64,000 nt of DNA from Isoetes taiwanensis (GCA_021234155.1 JAJEKV010000002.1:16281428-16345427), one strand, 5' to 3'. Counted from the first letter of the stretch, positions 53,366 to 64,000 are shown. A program made the numbers and translations. Notes: a model not told the origin generated them from the letters alone.

Positions 53366-54874
53366 GAGTGCAGGCACTTCAGGAAAAAATGTAAACTATC
53401 TAGCTCTAGAGGAGGTTGGAAATTTGATTTTGTATGATCATAGTTCTAATACAGCATGGCAGAGTTTTGAGCATCCAACAGATACGGGTAGTAGGAATGA
53501 AGTTGTATTTGGGTGATAATATAACATCTTGGCAGGCCACAAACGAGCCTGCAGTAGGCCGCTATTCTCTTAAGATGATACAAGATAGTACATATGGATC
53601 ATTCTGGAACGGATCTGTTCAATATTGGAGCAGTGGGATATGGAGTGGAAATACCTTCGTTAGCATTCCAGAGCTCACACAAAGTTACATATATGAGTTT
53701 TCCTTCGTCAATAGCTCTCAGTCTTCAAATGGTAAGTTATATTTTACTTGGTCTAAAAGAGATTCTAGTGCACGATATTACTCGCATTGTACCATTGAAC
53801 CCGATGGAGTGATCAGAGTTAGAATTAGATCTTCAAATAATAATTGGTTCCTAGCTTGGGAACAACCCAAAGATGCCTTCATGTAGAAAGAATATGTGGC
53901 CAATTTGGAATCTGTAAAATGGCCGAATCTCCTGCATGTAGCTGCCCGGCTGGGTTTATTCCTGCTGGTTATGATGGATGGATGCAATCAGATTGGTCCC
54001 AGGGTTGTGTGCTAAATCGATCCCTAAGTTGTTCCCAAACTTTTGATTTTGTCACATTGTCTCAAACATCTTATCAAACAAACAGTTCTGGCGTCGTAGG
54101 TCTTCAGATTTCAGCATCTTCAGGCAGAAGTACATACAATAGGCAAAATTCAACACAAAAATCTAGTTTGTCTCAGAGAGTTTTGTGCAGAGAATGCCCA
54201 CAGGCTTCTAGTGTATGAATATGTAGAAAAAGGGTCCCTTAACCGTTATCTGTTCTCTGCAAATAATGCGGAGGATAAACTGGTAGACTGGATCACCAGG
54301 TTCAATATTGCTTTAGGAACTGCAAGGGCACTAGCTTATCTACATGAAGAATGCAAGGATTGCATAATTCACTGTGACATCAAACCTGAGAACATACTAT
54401 TAGATGAAGATTTAAGTCCTAAGGTGTCAGATTCTGGGCTAGCCAAGTTGATGGGGAGAAACTTTAGTAGAGTGCTTATAAGCATGAAGGGAACACCAGG
54501 TTATCTTGCTCCAGAATGGGTATCAGAGGTTCCAATCACTGCTAAGGCTGATGTGTTCAGCTATGGCATGACATTGCTTGAGATCTTATGCGGATGACAG
54601 AATTATCAAACTGGGTGAGGAGGATGATGATAAGATATTCTTCCCATTGTGGGTTATCAATCAGATGAAGGCAGGCAATACTGAAGCTGTGATTGATCCA
54701 AGATTTCAGGGAAGTTTTGATAGGGTTCAAGCTGCTATGTTGCTAAGATTGGCCATATGATGTACTCAGGATGAAGAGTCTGAGAGACCTAGCATGGGAA
54801 GAGTAGTGCAAATGCTTGAGGGGAGTGTACAGGTGGGGGAGCCTCCTGTCCCTAAATCTTATCTCATGCTTTAA
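53366..54874 (+). pseudogene. G-type lectin S-receptor kinase pseudogene
   Basis: Domains in order: the end of a bulb-type lectin domain (NVNYLALEEVGNLILYD, TAWQSFEHPTDT), an S-locus glycoprotein domain (YWSSGIWSGNTF, WSKRDSSARYYSHC), an EGF-like segment (ICGQFGICKM...CSCPAGF), then abruptly kinase subdomain IV onward (FCAENAHRLLVYEYVEKGSL). The transmembrane segment, P-loop, catalytic Lys and helix C are missing, so it could not signal. The catalytic loop is IIHCDIKPENILL (non-RD type), DFG has become DSG, and YLAPEW is kept. Stops: TGA after LEILCG, where Arg is usual, TGA in LRLAI*CTQ, where Trp is usual, and frameshifts near 53,490, 53,880 and 54,620. Intact family members are plasma-membrane receptors of the SD-2b group. 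Confidence 0.85.
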
Positions 54875-55316
54875 TCTTATCCATCCATTCTATGATCATA
54901 TTAGGAAAAATGACTAAAGTCTAGTTGCAATGCCTTCAAGTGAGTAGCATCTAGCACAACGATGTGAGAAAACCCTGCATTGCTGGCAGCATAAGAAATA
55001 AACATCCATAGAAAAGAAGTGTTTATCTTGAGTTTGATGAACAACTGTAATACTCAACGGATTAGTTTATTGAATTTGCAAGCAATAAGCTGGCACTTAG
55101 ATTATCTGATTGTCATGTCCTCCATAGCTAGTTGCATTGCAGTCTATGCTTTTTTGTAACTAATCCTTGGCCGCTATCCAAACTGCTTAAATTGGTACAT
55201 ATACATGCTAATTAAATTCAATTTATTTGCGAAAATCAGGAAAGCAAAAGAAATAGCTAGTGAAATGCACAAATATGTACACATAATCTAGAACTTAGTT
55301 TGTTCTAGAATCATGT

Positions 55317-55535
55317 TTGCATGTAGTATGGGCACAATTTTTTCTGGAAACTTTTTCAAAATTGAAAATTGATCTTATTGCCTTATTTGCATGCAATATG
55401 GGAAGCACAGATGATTTGTGTGCCTAAAACTTTTTCAAGACTTATTTGCATGCAATAAGAAGAGCACAGATCACTATCTTTTTCTCCTTGAAACTCTTCC
55501 TGCTCTTATTTGCATGCAGTATCAAGAGCAAAGAT
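55317..55535. repeat. Degenerate ~65-bp repeats, copy 2
   Basis: Counterpart of 23,545-23,770, with cores intact. Units two to four share tttgcatgca followed by an atatggga/ataagaag/gtatcaag tail and gcacagat-like words. Confidence 0.65.
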
Positions 55536-56128
55536 CATAAGTTTTTTTTTATTGAAACTGCCTTCAACAACGAGCACAAAAGAAGGAGCAGAGGCTAAAA
55601 ATTTATTTCAGAATTGCACGTATCTGGCAAAAGAAATTTGATTCAACTTACCCTGTTTATAAAATCTGGGCAAAGCGGTGCATTCTTCAATACTCTGAAG
55701 CACAATGTCATTTTGATCAAGGGCATTTTTGAGAATTTTTGTAAATACAAATGACTGAAACTGTAAGAGCATTTTCCTTCGTAATGTATTCGTAGTTGCT
55801 CCTAGAATACTCTGAGTTAGGCCTATATTAGCAACCACATAACAATTTCTTTGACACCATAGGTTATCACTTGGTGGTTGTTGGTATGACATGGCAAGTT
55901 GGATGCAACATAGGACTAGGTGGTCTCAAATGGCACTTGGTGCTGCCATATAGTCCTAGGGATGGCACATAGCACTTGTTGGTGTCATATATGACATGAT
56001 GGTGCCACGAGTACACAACAGTTGATGATGCCACACTTGGTGATGCCTCTTTAATGGTTGGGTGTTAAGTTGCTAGGATGAGGATGCTGTTCTTTTTCTA
56101 TAAAGTTCCTAGTGAAAACCATGAATGC

Positions 56129-56228
56129 GTGGAGGCATGGTTGACACACCAACAATGTCTAGTAAACGGACATCCTTGTGGAGGCATGGTTGACGCACAA
56201 AGAATGTCTAGTAAATGGACATCCTTGT
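56129..56228. repeat. ~50-bp tandem pair, copy 2
   Basis: Same as 24,367-24,466. Confidence 0.8.
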
Positions 56229-56471
56229 AACGTGGAGACAAGTTACCTTCAGTTTTGGGACATAATCTTTTTGGGTTGCAAGAATCGAGACCCTCCGGTA
56301 GATAATCTCTCTCCGTATCTGAGTATGCATGGCTAATTCTTGTCTCTAAATGACGGAACACGAAAGAAAATCCTTTAATATTGGCGATAGGTTGCTTCTG
56401 CAGCTAGTTGCCCTGGATACGGCCTACACCATACAGGGCAGTTTGTATAAGTTAACATTGGAAATGGTAAT

Positions 56472-56657
56472 GTGATCAAGATACCAGTCTCTAGCCCTAA
56501 GGAAGTGAATGATGTTGTCATTTATAAGGCTCGAGGAGATGTTCCTGCTGGCACAACAAAAATTTCAATCTACTCACTATCTAGAGCTCCTCTTGATCTT
56601 CATGTGTTACAGGAAGACTCTGATGAAATTTTCAATTTGAAAAAAGGTCATCAATAG
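56472..56657 (+). CDS. Short hypothetical ORF or exon, copy 2
   Basis: Copy 2 of 24,710-24,895. VLQEDSDEIFNL is probably the correct reading, because ttacaggaagactctgat keeps CAG and CTG where copy 1 has lost them. Confidence 0.35.
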   Translation: MIKIPVSSPKEVNDVVIYKARGDVPAGTTKISIYSLSRAPLDLHVLQEDSDEIFNLKKGHQ

Positions 56658-57443
56658 TCATTATGTTGGACTTACCAATTTCTTTTTCTGGTCATAACCA
56701 CTGTGTTTGACATTTATTGTGCTTCATGCAGGGGACCAGGTTTATCATGGACAATTTAATTTATCTGGAATAGATTTCAGGTCTATTATGGTTGTGAATT
56801 AACAACTCTTCTCTTCTTTGCCACTGGAGGAAGAATCTCTACTGCTCATTCAATCATAGAAGCACATGATACCAATTTGCTCATCCATGTGGGTTTGTGG
56901 CATATTCCAAGTATATGTCAGTATATGCTCGAAAACATGATTTTGAAGCGTGATTTAAGCCATTTCACTCTCGGGTCACGGAGGTGCACATCACCTTGTT
57001 TTTTTTTGCTTTTTCTTCTTAGCTAGGGCTTTTTTTCACAATCGCAGCAGTGTAGCAGCACATCAGAACATCATTAATTGCTTCGCTCCTAGGGATGGGC
57101 GATTTTGATCAATGTTGGCTGCTGCTCCCGCCATTACCGCCATGCAGCCTTTGTATTCATATGAAAGCAGAGAACCATCTTCTGACAGAGGATTTTTTCG
57201 TAAGAGAAAGAGGAAGAGAAGGAGGAGCGGTTGCAAGAAAGGAAAGAAGGGCTTGCTGCAGGACATCTTCTTAACCACGTATTTTGCTTCTTTTTCTTGC
57301 AAAAAGGTAGACGTGGAGGGTTGGTTGGGACGAAATACAAAAAGGTAATCTTGCTTCTGGTGGTTTTTTTATTTGCCTGCTTCTGATGCAAATTTCTTGG
57401 CAATGCAGCTATTTCAGGTTTTTCCAAAAATGTTTTTGTAAAG

Positions 57444-58760
57444 ATGAGAATCAAGAAAAAGAGCTTTCCAGCATGCAAACCAGATCAACCTTCTATACTG
57501 CACTTGCTTGGTTTTTGTAGGGCTGATGCCGGTGCTGGAAATATTGTTGAGACCTTGAATGCAAATGCCGCAGAGGATAATGGTAGAGAGGAATTTGAAC
57601 CTAATGAGCAGAAAATTTTGAAGAATAGAAAGTTATGGCAAGATTCTTGGGCTGAGGGATTGGGATTATCTAGAGTTCAAGCATGAATCAGGTAGAGTTT
57701 TTTGCAAATATTGTAAATTGGATTCAAAAAATAGAAGCATATTTGGGAAAGATTGGTCAATGAATGTTAGAACTTCAACTTTTTTTGAGCATGCAAGTAG
57801 TGATGGCCATAGGCATTCTACATGGTTGGCAGTAAAAGGGAAGGATGCTATGAAGAAAGTTATAAAAAAAAGAAAGATTTCAACAAGTTTTGCTTTTATA
57901 AACCTTTTTACATGTGCATGCTTGATAGAAAAGAAGATCTTGCATTTAGAAAATTTAGCAAGCTTGTGATTTTAGTGCGTGCATGTGGTGCCAAGAATTT
58001 GGCTGGGCATTATGAGAATGAAAAATCATGTGCGAAGTTTGTACGTAGTATTAGCAAAACTATTGAAGCATCTATTTGGGAAAGAATAAAGAAGAGTCCT
58101 TTTTATGGTATCGTGGTTGATGAATCCACAGATATTAGTACAACAAAACATCTGATCATGTTCGCCACTTTTTTGGAAGGGCCACATGTTGTAACAACGT
58201 TTCTTGGCATTAGTAAAGTGATTGTTGGTACAGCAAAGGCATCTATCTTTGAGGCCATAATGCGAAATTGCAAGAGTGTGAGTTGGATCCACTAAAACTT
58301 CTATCATTTGAATCGGATGGGGCTTACGTTATGGACAGGATGTAATACAGTGTTGCTGCCGCTTGAGAAACTATGTTAACCCATTTATGACTAGCATTCA
58401 TTGTGTGCGCGATCGCACAAATCTTTGCCTTGAGACTGCTTGTAAATTTGGTGATTGTGAAGAAATGTGCACATTTATAGATACATTGTCAACAAGATTG
58501 CTAGTTTCTTTTCAAGAAGCACAAATAGGTTGAACATCCTTGCTGAAATGGATAAAGAGCTTGAGTATGATGAATTAAATGCACAAGGAATCCAACAAAC
58601 ACGATGGCTTAGTAGGCATCGAGGAATCAAGAAACTTTGTGATATTTTGGAGCCGATTTTGATGGTATTAAAGGAAGAAAATGTGATGTTATACGACAGC
58701 CTACGAGAATTCAAGATAAATAATATTTCCATACTTTTAAACTCAACTCTAGATGGCTGA
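57444..58760 (+). pseudogene. hAT-like transposase, copy 2
   Basis: Same truncated gene. The N-terminal part reads better here (57,444-57,686 and 57,700-57,969 with the zinc finger). The core is intact to about 58,260 and then broken by short changes (58,260-58,420), where copy 1 is open. Both share the frameshift near 58,510 and the early end at 58,760. Confidence 0.85.
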
Positions 58761-58983
58761 TTTATATTCTGTTTTGACTTGCATAAATAATATACTAATA
58801 TATGTTCAGTACTCTATTTAATTCTATAACATTAACATTGCAGACTTTTATGATGACTGATATGTGTGCACATGTTGTAGGTAGTTTATGTGTTACAATA
58901 TCTTGCTGACATTCTCCAGAAGATGACCGACCTAAGCCTTGTGTTTGGGGTCTGGGTTCGGGAACTCCTGGAAGACAGCCCTC

Positions 58984-59531
58984 TGTGAGGACCCGTGGAT
59001 CTAACAGGAGAGTCCGGGGGACTATGTCACGCGGGATTTGCAAGAAGAGAAGAAGAAGAAGAGAACAGAACAAATGAGAGGAAAACGATAAGCTTCCTTG
59101 ATATCAATGATGAACATACATGAGCTCTCGCAATAGAGAGAAAAACTGAAAGGAGACAAGACTCAAAACTCATCTAAAAACTCATGTGCTAGCTCTACTC
59201 ATATATATAGTACAATGGCCTTTGGCCCAATATAGACACTCTGACTGATCTCGGTGCCGACTCACGGAAGGAGGCCTCGATTTCAGGTGAATGTTGGCGG
59301 TGCCTCTTGAAGTGCCTAGAATAAATTTGTGGACTGACGCTGGCGGTGTGGGCCGTCACTTGTCCGAGGCGCCTCTTGTTGACGGCCCACGAGGCTTTGG
59401 CTGGTGAGGGCGGCTTTTGGTCTTCTGGCCGAGCCTTTGATGGCTGACCCGTGGCTGACTGAGGATCCTTGAGCTTGACCTGGTCTGTTGTATGCATGAA
59501 TAGTCCTGTACCAGGAGGCACAGGACTAACA
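58984..59531 (-). mobile_element. 3' LTR of a Ty3/gypsy element
   Basis: On the minus strand it begins TGTTAGTCCTGTGCC and ends GGGTCCTCACA, with TG...CA termini and a length of 548 bp. It is preceded by a polypurine tract (ctccccccc on the plus strand, 59,532-59,540), as expected for a 3' LTR. A TATA box (ctatatatatgag on the minus strand, 59,200-59,210) lies about 320 bp into it. The borders are inferred, since the 5' LTR is outside the window and cannot be compared. Confidence 0.7.
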
Positions 59532-59545
59532 CTCCCCCCCACCAA

Positions 59546-61243
59546 ACGACACTCGAGTGAAGAAAAAGGAGGAAGTGTTTCTCGAGGGCGGGGAAGCCAT
59601 CTGTTCGAAAGTGATCCTCACGGGAGTGAGGGCCGGGCACCATTATGGTACTGGCTAATGAGATCCTGGCGTGTTTGAAGAGCGGGAGGAGTGTTTTGGC
59701 CAAGGGCGGGATGCGCATCAATAAGAAAGCGAGAGCCGCGTACCATGTCTTCAAGGCGGCATGGGCGTCGAAGAAATGTCTTGACATTCCATGAGGAGGC
59801 AGTCCGAGGCCAAAGGCATCGACAGCGGCATTCGGATTGCGATTGAAAAATGGGGATTTGCCGATTTAAGGAGCTTAGCAAAATGCATTTGAGGGCAGCA
59901 CAAAAACCGCTTTGAAGATGGATGAAGGATCGGTGAGGTGGTGGCATTCTCGCAAGAAGGTGTCAAGACCATGAAGCGCATCCGGCCGACGTTTGCCAAC
60001 CACGCTCATTAGCAATGTAGATCCAATTCGTGGTGGTATCCGAGTGGCACCTTCTTCCCAATGTGAGCGGGCGAACAAAAAACGTGGATCCCACCGGAGA
60101 TCCGTCGAGATCCGAGGTGGAGTCCATCCGCATGACCATCCATGACCTTGGTCCAAAAAAGGAGGCGCCAATCAGAAGTCAGAACCCGGGGCGTGGAGGT
60201 GCGCCCAGGAAGCATAGGGAGAAGGAACCATGCCCGTGGGCGTTGGTTTCGGCGATCTCCCGAATTGACCGACAAGATCCGGATCAAGAGCTTGACACCA
60301 ACGATCCCAAAGAGAAGCAGAGAGTTGAGAGTTGACAGGAGGGCTATCCCATCCCGTGGGGACCGTCTTGCTATCCAACAGGGCTCGTAATTGATTATAA
60401 CCGGCGAGGTGCTGCATATAAATTTGTGCATAGGGAAGATCCTCGGGATGTCCTAGATACTTCCTTATCATTAGGCGCTTCCGCCGCTTGAGAGATAAAT
60501 GATTGGCAAGCTCAGGCATGTACTCCTGATGAAGAGTTTGGGTCTGAGCAGGATCCGCAAGATATGGATTGTTATCCTGAAGCACCCATTGCACAGTGGG
60601 GTCACCCTGAAAGAGCTGGCGTGGCCCATTTCCAAAGTGTTCACGTATCACCGGATAGAAATCATGAAATATGTAAGCCATGGGCTGAACCACTCAAGGT
60701 GATAAAGTCGGATCGCACAAAGTGTATGAGATCAAAGACCACAAGGGCACAAAGACAACCCTTTGTCTTCAATGGAGAGTTTCGCCAAATCGAAGAAAAT
60801 CCTTTGACCGCCGGGGAATATCCACAGGTCCATCTACCGCATGCCGCCGAAGGAAGAGGTGGCGGCGAGCAACCATAATCGTGATAGCAGGGAAGGGGAA
60901 GTCAAAAGGCATTCTGTTAAGAATGGCGGTATGACAAATCAAGTTTTGCTTTGAGCCTCATCGCCAGACCCGAATAGCTTGGTCGTAGGCCGTTGTTCAA
61001 GATCACGTATCCGGTTGTCCCGTTCTAGCAAAGGGGCGTGGATCGGGTCACGGACCCGTTTCTGAGAAGTGTTGACCTGGGAGGAGGATTTCCCCGGAGT
61101 ATTGAGACGAAGCACGGCAATCTCCGCGTCATCCAGTATCTTCTGTTTCTGCACCTCTGTAAGCTGATCTTGAAGAGAGGTGAGTCGAGAGGTTCCTGTA
61201 GAAAAGGCCGAGCCGCCAAGGAGGCAACTTGAGCGTCCCGTCT
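59546..61243 (-). mobile_element. Ty3 post-integrase region, distal half
   Basis: Minus-strand frames continue nearly end to end from the coiled-coil ORF to the polypurine tract: 61,154-60,939 (ILDDAEIAVLRLN, RDLEQRPTTKLF), 60,693-60,172 (173 codons, with MAYIFHDFYPVIREHFG and RRKRLMIRKYLGHPEDLPYA), and 60,171-59,550 in pieces. Codon composition stays similar, and the joins look like frameshifts rather than true stops. It probably continues the ORF at 61,244-62,683 as one long protein. No known domain was recognised. Confidence 0.5.
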
Positions 61244-62683
61244 TTAAAGGTTTTGAACTTGAGTGCTGAAATTTTCACAAAGTTCGGAGTACAAGGCGTT
61301 GAGCTTAGCAATATCTGCGTCCTTGGTACTCAGGAGAGCGGCTTTGGACTTGTTGTGCTCCAATAAATTCTGAATTTCTGATTGGAGCTGAGCCTGTTGA
61401 TCTGCAAGTTGGCTGACTTGATCTTGTGCACTTTTGAGATCTGTATGAGCCTGTAAGAGAGCTTCGTGCTTGTCTTGAAGTTTGGCCTCCAAAGTTGCAA
61501 CTTGGGCAGTGGCAGCTTGAAGGTCCTGGTGTACCGCATCAGAGGCCTCTAGTGCCCGTTGAACCCCGCTCATAAGAGCGTCTTGGGATTCTTGTAACTT
61601 GAGAGCAGCAGCTTGAGCATCCTGCTGATACTGATACAACAACTGACGAGGGTGTTGTGGTGGTGGAGCCGGCTGTTGCCTGGTTTGTGATGTTTGGGAA
61701 AGATGGTGTGAACTGGATGGTGTAGCGGAGGAGGAGACAGTGACATGGGTGTGCGGACTTTGGACATGACCAGGGGAAGAAGGGCGTGAAGTGCCAGCTC
61801 GGTTAGTCATTGGAAGGGACCGCTGAGTGGAATTATGAGAATTTTGTGGTGTGGGAGGGAAGTAATGACGGATGAGGGCTTGAAAGTGGCCTCCCACAGA
61901 AACTTCAGAAATGGAAGTGGCACCCCGAAGGCGGTCCACTTCTTGGAGAAGACGATAGAACATCATTTGGGGCCAATCTATGTGGTGGTTGGAGTGTGTA
62001 GCAGTGATGACCAGGTTATAGAAAGGCTTATTGATATGGGTGTTCTTGATAGAATACCCAAGGAACTTGCGCCACAGAAATTTAACAAAGGTTTCGTGAG
62101 GCTTGTCGATATTGGTCAGACGATGGACATTGGCATGATAAGCAGGTGCACCAAACTCTGTGACATCTAGATCCTGTATGGCAGACCATGATAAACAAGG
62201 GGTGTGCAAGGGAATATGAAATACCTCAGAAATCAAATGTTGAGTCAGCGAAATGGTGGTGCCATCGACCACAGTGGTGTAGCCTTGCGGGCTGTTAACG
62301 ATATTGGCGATGAACTGCTTCAGCTGGTCAGGATTTGGAGCCGGAAGTTCCATTTGAGAGAATTCGTAAAGCTTGTGTCGTTCAGCGACATCTTTAGTTG
62401 GGCCAACAAGGGCTTCACGGAAAGTGGGCATCAAGAAGGATACAGATGCAAAAAGAGCCGGATCCTTGGGAGCAGTAGCTTGAAGTGTAGAAAATCTTGG
62501 GGCAGCCATGGTAACGATTTGCAGAAACGAAGAGTGATTCAAAGGCGGAGGACGAAAGTCGAGCACGGAGGACAAGGGCGCAGAAGAACGAAAAGGTTTT
62601 TTAGGGCGCACAACTGGAGGCGAAGAGGTATGAAGAGGGCGAAACTGGAACCGTTGATGGTGCCAGGTGTCAAAAGATGCCAA
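61244..62683 (-). CDS. Extra ORF after integrase in Ty3 element
   Basis: A 479-codon frame. A second possible start is the ATG near 62,510 (MAAPRFSTLQATAPKDP). Residues about 70-260 form a globular domain with VDGTTISLTQHLISEVFHIP and HETFVKFLWRKFLGYSIKN. In layout this resembles the putative plant transposon protein domain found in some plant retroelement ORFs, a weak resemblance. Then comes a Pro/Ser/Gln-rich spacer, then a long coiled coil (residues about 340-479, heptads with Ala, Leu and Gln). No signal peptide or membrane segment is visible, so it is not obviously envelope-like. It lies 3' of integrase and in the same sense, before the 3' LTR, where Athila and Tat elements carry extra genes. 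Confidence 0.6.
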   Translation of the reverse strand: MASFDTWHHQRFQFRPLHTSSPPVVRPKKPFRSSAPLSSVLDFRPPPLNHSSFLQIVTMAAPRFSTLQATAPKDPALFASVSFLMPTFREALVGPTKDVAERHKLYEFSQMELPAPNPDQLKQFIANIVNSPQGYTTVVDGTTISLTQHLISEVFHIPLHTPCLSWSAIQDLDVTEFGAPAYHANVHRLTNIDKPHETFVKFLWRKFLGYSIKNTHINKPFYNLVITATHSNHHIDWPQMMFYRLLQEVDRLRGATSISEVSVGGHFQALIRHYFPPTPQNSHNSTQRSLPMTNRAGTSRPSSPGHVQSPHTHVTVSSSATPSSSHHLSQTSQTRQQPAPPPQHPRQLLYQYQQDAQAAALKLQESQDALMSGVQRALEASDAVHQDLQAATAQVATLEAKLQDKHEALLQAHTDLKSAQDQVSQLADQQAQLQSEIQNLLEHNKSKAALLSTKDADIAKLNALYSELCENFSTQVQNL

Positions 62684-62879
62684 GAAGTGTATGGAGAGGC
62701 AAAAATTTGGCTAAGTCCCAAAAACGTAAGGGAGAAGCAATGAACGGTGAGGATGAGACGTGAAAGAAGGATCGGATGTGACAGGTGGGCAAAGGACACA
62801 CATTAATGTTTGACGGGCGTGAAAAGAAGAAATTGCATTTAATGCTGGCAACTCGAAGTGGGATATCATTAAAAGGAAT

Positions 62880-63440
62880 GTGTCAGAAGGTACCATGGCT
62901 AGATATGCGGCGGGAGAAAAGATTCTCATTTTAGAAACAGCCTTGCATTGCAAACACGTTGGCGATTTGTGTGATTGGTCCACGTCGACAAGGAGTTCCT
63001 CAGTTGGCTATATAAGACGAACTGGGAGTAACGAAGGCATCCGATGGCGCTCAGTATGGCTGCTGCTGGTTTGAACGAGGACTGCACTATGCCCACGAAC
63101 TGTCAGGAGTGGATTACCTGCAAGATGAATTGTCTGGACCTCTGGCGCTGCCACAACCGTGGCATTCGAATGGACGGCTGGTGTGCCGGGATGGCTGAAC
63201 ATCCCGACCCGAAGACCAACGGGATGGAGGTGGTTCGCACCCTTTGGGATCTCGGCAGAACCTCTACCATCTCCTCCGCATCACCTCTGCTCCGAACCCG
63301 GAGTAGAGGGTTTTTCCTCTTAGGACTTAGTAGATAGGGCTCTGAGCCCGTTTTTGTATATAGGGCAGTGCCCATAGCGGAAATAGCTGGGCTGCGCCCA
63401 CATTTTGTAAAAAAATCTCCACTATAATAGAATATGCCGC
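62880..63440 (+). promoter_or_regulatory. Plus-strand promoter-like stretch within the Ty3 element
   Basis: It lies between integrase and the extra ORF but reads as a promoter on the opposite strand. ATTGG (inverted CCAAT) is near 62,973, ctatataag at 63,008-63,016, then a 97-codon plus-strand frame with several Cys (63,044-63,337). Three short hairpins follow: gggctctgagccc (63,337), gggcagtgccc (63,363) and tgggctgcgccca (63,388). A solo LTR in the opposite orientation, or an antisense gene like that of Tat elements, would look like this. The frame is not kept in copy 1, where damage is heavy. Confidence 0.35.
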
Positions 63441-63444
63441 CTTT

Positions 63445-64000
63445 CTAGTCACTTTCTGTGGTGTTTGCGTCTTGAACTGTATCTGTTTGTTGATTTTCGC
63501 TGTCTGTGTGATGAAATGTTTTGAGACGAAAACCATTAACCAATGTAGGTAATGGAGTGCCATCTAACTCTGCCAGTTGGAAAACGCTTGGTCTAACCAC
63601 TTGAACAATTTGATAAGGGCCAAGCCAACGAAACTTGAGTTTACCCGGAAAATTTTTGTACCTGGAATCATAAAGAAGAACCAAATCGCCTTCTTTGAAT
63701 GTTTTTGTCTTCAGACGTTTGTCATGTAAAGATTTTTGCAATTTGTTGTCCATGAAGAACACGAATATAAGCATCCTTGAAGTTCATCCAAGCTGTTCTA
63801 ATTGATAGACCCTTTCTTTGAGTCACGGCGGGTGGATTATGAGCGGTAGCCGGTTGAAAGCGGAGTGTTGGAAGGATGTATTCAAGCGGCATGAGAGCTT
63901 TCGACCATAAACCAATTTAAAAGGAGTGTGCCCGGTAGCAATCTTGAAACAAGTATTGTAGGCCCAAAGAAAACGATGGGAAGTTTTGTCTTAATCTGTG
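63445..64000 (-). mobile_element. Ty3/gypsy integrase C-terminus
   Basis: A clean 109-codon frame (63,774-63,445) holds the GPY/F module: EGDLVLLYDSRYKNFPGKLK, RWLGPYQIVQVV and ELDGTPLPTLVNGFRLKTF, followed by a short acidic tail. Upstream, to the window end, are integrase core codons (FLWAYNTCFKIATG, FKLVYG) with frameshifts. The enzyme inserts retroelement DNA into the genome; its catalytic Asp/Glu residues lie beyond the window. Pol is on the minus strand, matching the LTR at 58,984-59,531. Confidence 0.87.

Larger units (their letters stand above)
54875..56471. other. Intergenic stretch, copy 2
   Basis: Counterpart of 23,113-24,709, with most CAG/CTG words intact. A minus-strand frame of 94 codons (55,608-55,892) has no recognised similarity and no equivalent in copy 1. 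Confidence 0.5.

Overview
This is nuclear DNA from a land plant. It holds intron-containing plant gene families (plastid fibrillin, S-domain receptor-like kinase, LEA protein, plant-type FCP1/NIF phosphatase), a telo-box, and many plant transposable elements (Ty3/gypsy, LINE, MULE-type MITE, hAT). No rRNA or tRNA gene, CRISPR array or bacterial operon was seen. A PARP6/8/16-type gene hints at a lineage outside the usual angiosperm models (fern, lycophyte, gymnosperm), but the sequence does not settle this.

The main structure is a head-to-tail repeat of about 31.75 kb. Copy 1 runs from about 366 to 32,098 and copy 2 from about 32,114 to 64,000. They meet at a 15-bp GA run where the interior of a Ty3/gypsy integrase is joined to a GA microsatellite flank. 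The order in each copy (copy 1 coordinates) is: GA array and block A (1-1,922); a decayed multi-exon Ulp1-type gene (1,914-5,303); an FCP1-like phosphatase exon (5,444-6,126); a Cys-rich minus-strand ORF (6,319-6,846); block A', a second version of block A carrying a LINE fragment, a GA array and a LINE insertion with target-site duplication (7,071-10,336); a MULE-type MITE (11,949-12,809); a strong foldback (13,143-13,240); a fibrillin-4 pseudogene (14,892-16,081); a minus-strand PARP gene (16,985-19,191); a LEA-like pseudogene running into an S-domain receptor kinase pseudogene (20,929-23,112); a truncated hAT transposase (25,650-26,994); and the 3' part of a minus-strand Ty3/gypsy element, with its LTR at 27,217-27,759 and integrase at 31,657-32,098.

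The two copies do not differ at random. In long patches one copy loses CAG and CTG triplets, which become CGG, CGT, TGT, CG or AAAG-like strings, while the other copy stays clean. The damaged copy switches along the window. This looks like uncorrected long-read base-calling error at CHG-methylated cytosines, with short-read polishing reaching only one copy at a time. Many frameshifts seen in only one copy are therefore probably artefacts, and the duplication itself may be two haplotypes laid end to end. Breaks shared by both copies (TAG codons in the Ulp1 gene, lost Trp and Arg codons in the kinase, frameshifts in fibrillin) look like real decay.

The genes do not form one pathway. The window is a transposon-rich region holding decayed or fragmentary genes, with the PARP gene and the FCP1-like exon as the best candidates for functional coding sequence. 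I found no clear new biological system. The items most worth following are the long coding region after integrase in the Ty3 element, the coiled-coil/RING/Ulp1 gene, the PARP gene and the CHG-linked sequence damage.
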